A DNA stretch of 64,000 nt from Ehretia macrophylla (taxonomy: Eukaryota; Streptophyta; Magnoliopsida; Boraginales; Ehretiaceae), in assembly GCA_037974665.1 (NCBI GenBank), contig CM075770.1:94918850-94982849 (forward strand), in the 5' to 3' direction. The position numbers and the translations under genes were made by a program. The notes beneath the pieces were generated by a model, which did not search any database, was not told the DNA's origin, and worked only from the letters and a program-made list of their open reading frames with translations. Shown here piece by piece: positions 55,398-64,000 of this stretch; positions within the stretch are counted from its first letter, which is position 1; the number at the start of each line of letters is the position of its first letter.

Positions 55398-57851
55398 TGT
55401 GACACCCGAGAACTCATTACATTACATTAACTGTTGCATACATTCCATTTTTGCATTTCTATGTGTATTTAATTATGCATTTCTTTACTTTCAATATGGG
55501 TACTACTCATAAGAAAAATGTAATGTTCAAATTACTTCATTTTATAATTTTCCTAGGACATATAACTTATAAAAAGAATGAGAATAGTGGAGTTTTGAGT
55601 ATTGGACCTCGGGAGAACGTGTTTAGAAAATATTCTTTCTATCGTATAAATAGTGAAAACATGTTATAGCATAGAATTTAACTAGTTAGCATTTAATTGT
55701 GCTTTTGAGCAAATTATTAACCAAGTCTTACAAATATAGTAGAGTCAAACCTTGACCACCTAGCTTATATACTTAAAACATTTCACTTAGACTTCATAAG
55801 CTCAAAAAACAAAATAAAAAATTCCCCCATTTGTCCTCCTTTTGAGCCATGAGCTCTCCTAGCCAAGGAGGAGGATTTTTTCTCCTCTAATCTTGCAATC
55901 CAAGCCTTGCCAAGCCATTTCCAAGGGATTTTCATAGCTTTCAATCCTTCTTCTAGCTTCCTTGCACGTTTAAGGTGAGGGAGATAACATTAATTTGCAT
56001 TTTCTATGTTTATGCTAATAATGTCATTTTCTTGAATTGTTAATGTTAGCTTATAAAATGCTCAAATCTTGTATATTATTGTGTCTACATGCTTTAGAGA
56101 CCATTTTTATGGAGTTTAATAGCTTGGTCATGGTTTGAATGCAAAGAATCAATTGGGGAAGACAATGAATAAGGGCTTTCTAAGGTTTTTGATAAAATTT
56201 GATATTGAGATTGATTTGATGCTATTTATAGGTGCTATAGATGATAATAAAAGTATATTAATGCTTGTATAGGGTTAAATTGCTTGGAACTTAGATAAAA
56301 GTGAAAAAATAGCTCGGTTTACAAAGGGGTTTCGGGGTTAATGCAAATCCGGGTGGAATTGATTGTTATATTTGGTGTTTATAGGGTAAGGAGATACTAA
56401 ATGAATGGTTATGGCACTTAATTGAACATCGGTTAATATACTTGTAGTATAAATGCATAAAGGGAAAATCGAGGATTTCATGGTAAACAAGGTTTAACGA
56501 GTGAACTCGAGGGTCATTAGGGTGCCATAAAGTGTTCTTTGGAGGATAGGATAGCTTATTTGAGAATCTCGAACCTTGACCTTTCGGTTGGGAGCTAATT
56601 AGTCTAAGTTAACAAAGGGGAAAAGTGGAACAATTGATTGTTTGAACGCACCTAGTGACTTGTAAATGCTTATAATGTATTTAAATACATTTCTAAAATA
56701 ATTGTGAGCTTTTGGCAAAGTTTGTGAGTAATATGTCATTGACCCCTTTATGTTCATATAGCTAATTTCATGTTAATGCTTATATCTTAATTGTTTTCCA
56801 GGGCAACCTACTTTATTGTCCCTCCTATGTGTTATTGCTTTTTATTATTGTTATATTGTCATTGGATTTAAATGCATTGCATAGTGGTTGCGCAACCATA
56901 GTGTCAAGGGCGGATTATTGGATATCGGCTGGGCAGCAGTGGGCTTCCTAATAGATATTCGATCTCCGTGCTCAAGTCTCTCACTCGCCTGGTCTGGAGA
57001 TTGCCATGGGGTATTAGTTCGTAGGATTTTCGAGGTACATCCGGAGTACACCTATTGGAGTATTTGGGGTTTATGCTGGCACGTTGATCGAGGTTTGTGG
57101 ATCAAGATCATGGTTCGTGGATGGTGGTTCGAGAATCGAAGAATTTGAGTGATAAGGGTTATTGATTGTATCATTTTTAAATGTGGTACTTAATTGCTTT
57201 CTATTGTTTATTGCTTATTGTTATTAATGTTTGATATTCCAATATTGCATTGCACGAACCCCCTTATAAATGTTTACCATAAATGTTCTCCTCCCTCACT
57301 GAGCATACATTATTTGTATACTCACTCCTCATCATGAATCTTTTAGGTTATAGCCAAAGAAAGTGAAGTTCGTGTTTCATGATAGTTTGTGATTGAAAGG
57401 ATGCGTAACGTGTTATGTAGCATGGATTGTAAAATGCTGGAAAGATGTTCTTTCGATGAGTTGTATGTATTCAAAGTATAAGTACTATAATTCAAGTTAA
57501 TTAGATCATTAGGGTAGTTTGATTTCATAGATTATGTAATAGGATAGCGTAGTTTATATTCAATACATGTATGTAGTTATTTTAAGGAAGAGTAGGTTAG
57601 TCTTTGTATTCAGAAATGTATATTTGATTGTGAACTTTTGTTGTGAACCAAGGCTCGGATGTTCTTGAGGAGTTGTTGTATGTTTGGACACGGTACTGAT
57701 CCATTTATATGTTGTGTGCAGGTAAACTGTTTGTCCTATAAACAGGGGAAACTCCGTCCGATTTTCCTAAATTTTGTAACCTTGTTGGAATTGGGTTGAG
57801 AATAGCATGGTTGATAGAGTCTCCAGTCTCGTGAGGGATCGGGGCGTTACA
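55398..57851 (+). repeat. 5' LTR of the LARD
   Basis: Begins TGTGACACCCGAGAACTC and ends GATCGGGGCGTTACA; 2454 bp. The small ORFs it contains (such as 55451-55669) have no recognisable domain. Confidence 0.93.
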
Positions 57852-57853
57852 AG

Positions 57854-57865
57854 TGGTATCAGAGC
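57854..57865 (+). other. Primer binding site of the LARD (initiator Met)
   Basis: TGGTATCAGAGC, two bases after the LTR end. Confidence 0.88.
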
Positions 57866-58928
57866 TTAAAAGCTCTCAGCCGAGATAGGGTCCTCGGTTT
57901 GGCGGGTAACAACCCTTGAGTGCGTACATGTGAAATGTCTTGAATAGGTGTGCCTGCATGTGAACCTTATGTGTTTTACATGATATGTGTACTTGTGTGA
58001 CTTTGAATAAAATATGTGCATCTATGTGTCATACTTGTGAAGATGTGAAAGATGTGCAATTATGTGGCTATATGTGTACTTATGTGATTATGTGAGTATT
58101 AGGGGTTTAACTTATGTGATTTCAATTGCATCTATGCATTACCCGTAAAATGGTAAGTAATCTCTTCCCTTGAAAAAGTGGACTGGAGGTGGATCTTCTA
58201 AGCAGTGAAGCGATAGAAGAAGGGCAGTTGATCAACGAGTCATTGTCCAGACCTTGGCGTGTAGGCATCGACTATTGGTATTTACTCAGTACTTCTATTG
58301 AGTAATCTTGATTAAAGTTCTCATTTGGGTTGTTTCTCTGGTAATTCTCCTGGTATTCTTCGTGGTAGTGGCATTTGTGGATTCTCATTAGACTCCTTAT
58401 TTGATATTATCTGTGGTATTCATCTCTGAGCTACTCGTTGGTATTTCTTGACATTCTTATTTGGAATTCTTGTATAGTGGTAGCATTCGGAGAATTCCTT
58501 ATTCAGACTTCTGGGTTGATTCTCTTAGTCGGTGCTTGATGTGGCACCTTTACTATGAGATTTCTTATCTACAGTTTTCCTTGATAACTTATGGCGGTTT
58601 TAGCAGTCTTGCTTTAGTGTTTGTATTGGTATTCATCCTTGGGAATTCTTAAGTGAAGTATATATTCGGGAGGACTCTTATTCGATCTTCTAGATTAGTA
58701 TTATTTATTCGGGGCCTTTATTTGGCACCCTTATTGTGAGACTTTATGGAACATCAGTTAGTATTGTGCCAGTCAGAGATCCCAGGTTTATATCTCACAT
58801 CTAGTAGCAACCACTGGAAGCTGAGATCCCAGGTTATATCTCACTTCTGGCAGGGACTACAAAAGGCATTGAGGAACTCCAGGGCTATTTGCTGAGTCAA
58901 GTAAGAATTGTGAGGATGCAATTTGTCT
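57866..58928 (+). other. Non-coding internal region of the LARD
   Basis: No protein domain. The middle (about 58330-58650) is made of imperfect repeats around GGTATTCTT/GGAATTCTT. After the PBS a conserved CTCTCAGC and TTTGGCGGGTAACAACC segment is shared with the minus-strand copy, which may hold the packaging signal (inference). Confidence 0.7.
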
Positions 58929-58941
58929 AAGGGGGAAATGA
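58929..58941 (+). other. Polypurine tract of the LARD
   Basis: AAGGGGGAAATGA directly before the 3' LTR. Confidence 0.75.
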
Positions 58942-61387
58942 TGTGATGCTCGAGAACTCATTACATTATATTAACTGTTGCATATATTCCTTTTGTGCAT
59001 TTCTATGTGTATTTAATTATGCATTTCTTTACTTTTAATATGGGTACTATTCATAAGAAAAATTTACTGTTCAAATTACTTGATTTTATAATTTTCCTAG
59101 GTCATATAACATATAAAAAGAACGAGAATAGTGGAGTTTTGAGTATTGGACCTCGGGAGAATGCGTTTAAAAAATATTCTTTCTATCGTATGAATAGTAA
59201 AAACATGTTATAGCATAGAATTTAACTAGTTAGCATTTAATTGAGTTTTTGAGCAAATTATTAACCAAGTCGTACAAAAATAGTAGAGTCAAACCTTGAC
59301 CACCTAGGTTATATACTTAAAACATTTCACTTAGACTTCATAAGCTCAAAAAACAAAATCAAAAATTCCCTCCATTGTCCTCCTTTTGAGCCGTGAGCTC
59401 TCCTAGCCAAGGAGGACTTTTTCTCCTCCAATTTTGCAATCCAAGCCTTGCCAAATCATCTCCAAGGGATTTTCATTGCTTCCAAGCCTTCTCCTAGCTT
59501 CCTTGCATGTTTTAGGTGAAGGAAATATCATTAATTTGCATTTTCTATGTTTATGTTAATAATGTCATTTTCTTGAATTGTTAAAGTTAGCTTATAAAAT
59601 GCTCAAATCTTGTATATTATTGTGTCTACATTCTTTAGAGACCATTTTTATGGAGTTTAATAGCTTGGTTATGGTTTGAATGCAAAGAATCAATTGGGGA
59701 AGATAATGAATAGTACTTTTCTAGGGTTTTTGATAAAATTTGCTATTGAGATTATTTGATGCTATCTATAGGTGCTAGAGATGATAATGAAAGTATATTA
59801 ATGATTTTATAGAGTTAAATTACTTGGAACTTAGATAAAAGTGCAAAAATAGCTTGGTTTACAAGGGGGTTTCGAAGTTAATGCAAATCCGGGTGGAATT
59901 GATTGTTATATTTGGTGTTTATAGGGTAAGGAGATACTAAATGAATGGTTATGACACTTAATTGAACATTAGTTAATATACTTGTAGTGTAAATGCATAA
60001 AGGGAAAATCGAGGATTTCATGGTAAATAAGGTTTAACGAGTGAACTCGAGGGTTCTTAGGGTGCCATAAAGTGTGCTTTGGAGGATAGGATAGCTTATT
60101 TGAGAATCTCGAACCTTGACCTTTCGGTTTGGAGTTAATTAGTCTAAGTTAACAAAGGGGAAAAGTAGAACAATTGATTGTTTGAATGCACCTAGTGACT
60201 TGTAGATGCTTATAATGTGTTTAAATGATATCTAAAATAATTGTGAGCTTTTGGTAAAGTTTGTGAGTAATATGTCATTGACCCCTTTATGTTCATATAG
60301 CTAATTTTATGCTAACACTTATATCTTAATTGTTTCCTAGGGCAACCTACTTTGTTGTCCCTCCTATGTGTTATTGCTTTATATTATTATTATATTGTCA
60401 TTAGATTTAAGTGCATTGCATAGTACTTGCGCAACCACTATGTCAGGGGCGGATGTATTAGAAATCGGCTGGGCGGCAGCGGGCTTGCCAATGGATATTT
60501 GATCTCTGTGCTCGAGTCCCTCACTTGCTTGGTCCGGAGATTGCCAAAGGGTGTTGGGTCGTAGGATTTTTGGGGTACATCCGGAGTACACCCACTGGAG
60601 TGTTTGGGGTTTATGTCCGTTGATCGAGGTTCATGGATCGAGATCATAGTTCGTGGATCGTGGTTCAAGAATCGAAGAATTTGAGTGATAAGGGTTATCG
60701 ATTGTATCCTTTTTAAATGTGGTACTTAAATGCTTTCTATTGTTTATTGCTTATTGTTACTAATGTTTGATGTTCCAATGTTGCATTGCACAAACCCCCT
60801 TATAAATATTTTCCGTAACTGTTCTTCTCCCTCACTGAGTATACATTATTTGTATACTCACTCCTCATCATGAATCTTTCAAATTATAGCCAAAGAAAGT
60901 GAAGTTCGTGTTTCATGATAGTTCGTGCTTGAAATGATGCATAACGTGTTATGTAGCGTGGATTGTAAAATACTGGAAATATGTTCTTTCGATGAGTTGT
61001 ATATATTCAAAGTATAAGTAATGTAATTCAAGTTAATTAGATCATTAGGGTAGTTTGATTTCATAGCTTACGTAATAGGATAGCGTAGCTTATATTCAAT
61101 GCATGTATGTAGTTATTTTAAGGAAGAGTAGGTTAATCTTTGTATTCAGAAATGTACATTTGATTGTGAACTTTTGTTGTGAACCAATGCTCACATGGCC
61201 TTGAGGAGTTGTTGTATGTATGGACACGGTACTGGTCTATTTATATGTTGTGTTCAGGTAAACTGTTTGTCCTACAAATAGGGAAAACTCCGTCCGTTTT
61301 TCCTAAATTTTGTGACCGGGTTAGAATTGGGTTGAGAATAACATGGTTAATAGTGTATCCGGTCTCGTGAGGGATCGGGACGTTACA
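58942..61387 (+). repeat. 3' LTR of the LARD
   Basis: Begins TGTGATGCTCGAGAACTC and ends GATCGGGACGTTACA; 2446 bp, collinear with the 5' LTR throughout. Confidence 0.93.
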
Positions 61388-61740
61388 GGTGCAACCTACT
61401 ATGGTAGAGTCCGAAGTGACACGTCTACCAATTTAAACGCCTAAAGGGCGCAACTTACTATGGTAGGGTCCGAAGTAACTAACCTACCAACTTAAAATCC
61501 CAAAGGGAGTAGCCTACTAAGGTAGAGTCTGAAATGTGTAATGTACCAACTTGACCTCTTGTATGTTGCAACCTACTACGGTAGGCTCTGAAATTATCGA
61601 CCCATCAACTTAGGATCCTAAGGGGACCCACCTACTACGGTAGGTTCCGAAATCATCATGCCGCCACTTAGTATCCTAAGGGGACCCGCCTACTACGGTA
61701 GACTCTGAAATTATCAACCTACCAAGTCAAATTTTTATGC
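61388..61740 (+). repeat. 59-bp array resumed after the LARD
   Basis: Continues with GCAACCTACTATGGTAG, then increasingly diverged units that keep CCTACTACGGTAG and GGATCCTAAGGGGACC. About six units in roughly 60-bp register. Confidence 0.85.
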
Positions 61741-62000
61741 AGACCAATTTACGGTCCTACACGACCATGTGAAGTCCTATACGGACCAATCTACGGTCAT
61801 TTGGGACCATACAAAAGTCCAATGTAGACTAACCTACGGTCCTAAGCAACCATATAAAGTCCTATGCAGACCAACCTACGATCCTACCCGACTATGTAAA
61901 GTCTTATGCAGACCAACCTACAGTCTTATGAAACCACATAAAGTCCTATGAGGACAAACCTACAAATACGGTCCTACACGACCACATTAAGTCACACGTG
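61741..62000 (+). repeat. About 42-bp sub-repeat within the array
   Basis: AAGTCCTATGCAGACCAACC followed by TACGGTCCTACNCGACCA recurs about six times with a period near 42 bp. A reading frame across it shows a 14-residue repeat, which only reflects the DNA period. It looks like a shortened form of the 59-bp unit. Confidence 0.7.
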
Positions 62001-64000
62001 AACCAACCTATGGTCCTGCGCGATTATTCGACATCATGTGGGGACCAACCTACATAAAAGTCTTAAGCGAACCAAACTATTAGGGTTGTGGTCCATTGCA
62101 ACTACCCAAGAGTCCCAAGCGAACCAGCCTACTAAGGTAGTCCTCCATTACAACTGCATAACAGTCTGTAGCGACCAAACTACCCAATTAAGGTCCTAAG
62201 TGGATCGACCTAAGAGTCAATAGTTTGTAAAGGCTAAACTACCTAATCAAAGTCCTAATCGGATTAACCTACATAAAAGTCCTATGATAGGCACGACTTA
62301 TAAGCATCATCTTTGGAAAATCAAGACTTATTTAATGAGAGCCTATCAGTAACAGTAGGCGACAAGAGCGTGACTTGATTATAAGATGCCACCATCCCTT
62401 TAGAGCTTACCGACCACAATAGGTTGCCACTTGATTGGAAAACTCTACCAAGTTCAAGAATGCCAACAATGGTAGGAAACAAATAAGCCAACTGATTTTA
62501 GAGCGTCAATCTAAGAAATCTCTATGGCCTACTGCCGCCGCATCTAACCCTACCTATTACAATAATAACCCACTTGGTTCTAAACTACCATCAAGTTTGA
62601 GATTACCAACCATGATAATCGCAAGGATGCAACGATGCCAAATTACTATAGTAGCCTACTCAACTACAAAGTCAAAATCTTTTTTCCCAGTGCATGCACG
62701 GTCAAGGTAACGAGTTACACTTAACAAGGTTTAAAAAGTAGAGCTTACCAACATGGTAGGCGTCACTAACTTCTTGGACCAAGTGGTAGGCACCAGTTCA
62801 GAAGAGCGATAAGATAGGCTCCGCGTTGAAAAAAGAACACAGTAGACCTCAATCTATTGTTTCTCAAAAAGGCACAAATATTTTAGAAGACTGCCAGCAC
62901 GGTAGGCTCCGAACTTACTCCACCATTTTTGAAACAAGAGTGCGAAAATGAATTTTTAAAGCCTGCCATCGTGGTGGACTCCAGCAATGCTTCATAGTTT
63001 CTGATGCTAGGATGCACGAACGGCTATTCAAAGCCTACCATGTCATGGCAAGCTCTAAGATTAACTCTATAATGTTCGATGTGCTAAGAGGATGAACGCA
63101 TTTGTTCTTCAAAGCCTACTAACATGATAGGCTTTGATGCTACCTCCACCTTTTTGGATAGGAAAGTTGAAAATTTTCAGCTTACTAACATGGTAGCATC
63201 TGACTTGGCCCCATAATTAACATGTCAGAAAGCCGTATTTTTTCAGCCTACCAACACGGTAAGCAACAACCGTTTCATTCTATGGCATTGCGAGTACAAA
63301 GACTATCAACACAGTAGTATCCAAGGTAGAGACCACACATCCTTTAGTATATCAAGAATGTGCGTGAATTTGGTCAAAACTACTGGCATGATAGCGTCCA
63401 GCGTAACTTTACAACTTTGAATATGTCAACAAGGTGCGTGCCTTTTACAAAGCCTACCATGGTAGGCTCCGTGATGTTAGCTCTATCCGTATAATGGTGT
63501 GAGTGCAATGCCTACCAGTATGGTAGGCCTTATGACAACAACTCAATGTTTACAACGATATGAAGCGCGGAGCCTACCAACACAGTAGACTCCAATTGCG
63601 AAGAACTATGGGTTCAATTTTTAAAGAACTTTACGGTAGGAAAGCTACCCTATTCACGTCCTAAGTGGACTAGTATACTAGTTTGGTAGTTCGTGAAAAC
63701 AAAACTACTTCATCTGAATAGCAAATAGTGCAGCCTATGAAGGTAGTAGTCCCCTTAAATCAAGCTTACCTAATAGTAGCCCGCTCGGGTCAAACTCGTC
63801 TAACAATAGGCCACCTCACTGCCAGACGCGTAGCCGATCTCCATAAGTAAGACTACGATAAGACAAAAGATAAGTAGTTCATAGGGAAACAAGTCTTATG
63901 TGGAGCATAACTAAAGACAGAAGCTACATAGGCACGTTTAATATAGCTGAGGGCCGAAAGTCGTACGTAATTTTCACTTACCGTGCAACTGAAAGGCAAA
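62001..64000 (+). repeat. Highly diverged end of the array with conserved hairpin cores
   Basis: Spacing becomes irregular (about 50-110 bp), but AGCCTACCA...TGGTAGGCT-type inverted repeats persist, for example at 62743-62762, 63111-63135, 63451-63468 (perfect 18-bp palindrome) and 63510-63528 (8-bp stem, 3-base loop). No gene was found. The array runs off the window. Confidence 0.65.

Larger units (their letters stand above)
55393..61392 (+). mobile_element. LARD-type non-coding LTR retrotransposon inserted in the 59-bp array
   Basis: The element is 55398-61387 (5990 bp): LTR 2454 bp, internal 1090 bp without any gag or pol, LTR 2446 bp. It splits a satellite unit: GGTGT (55393-55397) precedes it and GGTGC (61388-61392) follows, matching the GGTGC of the intact unit, so the target duplication has one mutation. 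PBS and PPT are intact. The LTRs are about 92 percent identical over the first 300 bp by eye. Same family as 16799-21285. Confidence 0.93.
50698..64000 (+). mobile_element. Second Tat-like Ty3 element: LTR, gag, protease, then a tandem array; 3' end beyond the window
   Basis: Order on plus: LTR (50698-51527), PBS (TGGCGCC...), gag, protease, then degenerate and regular 59-bp repeats to the end of the window, interrupted by a LARD insertion. No RT, RNase H or integrase is present, so it would be non-autonomous. Assigning the array to this element is an inference from continuity; the 3' LTR is not in view. Confidence 0.6.

Noticed and set aside
55451-55669. 72-codon ORF repeated in both LARD LTRs (also 58995-59213)
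   Set aside because: Duplicated only because it lies in the LTR; no domain, and changes between copies do not look constrained.
56801-56821. Similarity of the LARD string GCAACCTACTTT to the satellite string GCAACCTACTATGG as a targeting signal
   Set aside because: Only about 11-12 bases match and they lie 1.4 kb inside the LTR, so chance is sufficient.
61769-61951. ORF with a 14-residue repeat
   Set aside because: The period equals the 42-bp DNA repeat; no start context or conservation suggests a protein.

Overview
This is a gene-poor stretch of a plant nuclear genome, and almost all of it is nested and decayed LTR retrotransposons. The evidence for a plant is the mix of Ty1/copia and Ty3/gypsy elements, including a Tat-lineage element with a second RNase H and an antisense gene, and a chromovirus-like element with a plant-type integrase C-terminus. 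Two host-gene relics also have plant homologues: a U-box E3 ligase of the PUB22-26 kind and an exon of bifunctional aspartate kinase-homoserine dehydrogenase. No intact cellular protein-coding gene, tRNA or rRNA is visible. I do not name a species.

Layout. 1-6859: chromovirus-like Ty3 remnant (LTR, truncated pol, LTR) with no PBS, gag or protease, the first LTR running straight into reverse transcriptase. 7870-8385: hAT-type MITE with 8-bp target duplication. 8478-15307: complete-ended Ty1/copia on minus (435-bp LTRs, TSD GAACC), coding decayed, with a ~155-bp tandem repeat in its leader. 16799-21285: minus-strand non-coding Ty3-like element with a 3.7-kb LTR, abutting 21286-23704, a truncated minus-strand copia. 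25518-26063: U-box pseudogene. 26886-31695: plus-strand copia with TSD CTATT, recently degraded. 31923-37600: minus-strand copia, nearly intact. 40034-40206: AK-HSDH pseudo-exon. 40710-50366: 9.6-kb Tat-lineage Ty3 on minus (TSD GTCAT), whose gag-pol is one frame broken only by six stop codons and which carries an oppositely oriented gene with its own TATA promoter. 50698 to the window end: second Tat-like element on plus with only gag and protease, followed by a long 59-bp minisatellite. That array is split at 55398-61387 by a non-coding LTR element (LARD) of the same family as 16799-21285.

How it fits together. The order of insertion can be partly read: the LARD is younger than the 59-bp array, and the 3.7-kb LTR lies inside the copia at 21286. 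Paired LTRs differ by roughly 4-8 percent by eye, so most insertions are moderately old; the chromovirus LTR pair is much older. Elements without pol (LARDs, Tat-like gag element) would need enzymes supplied in trans. The LARD LTRs share short conserved blocks with the chromovirus LTRs, which suggests the source.

The most unusual structures are the hairpin-centred 59-bp array, the antisense gene inside the Tat element, and the chromovirus LTR fused directly to reverse transcriptase. All coordinates and identities come from reading by eye, without alignment or database search.
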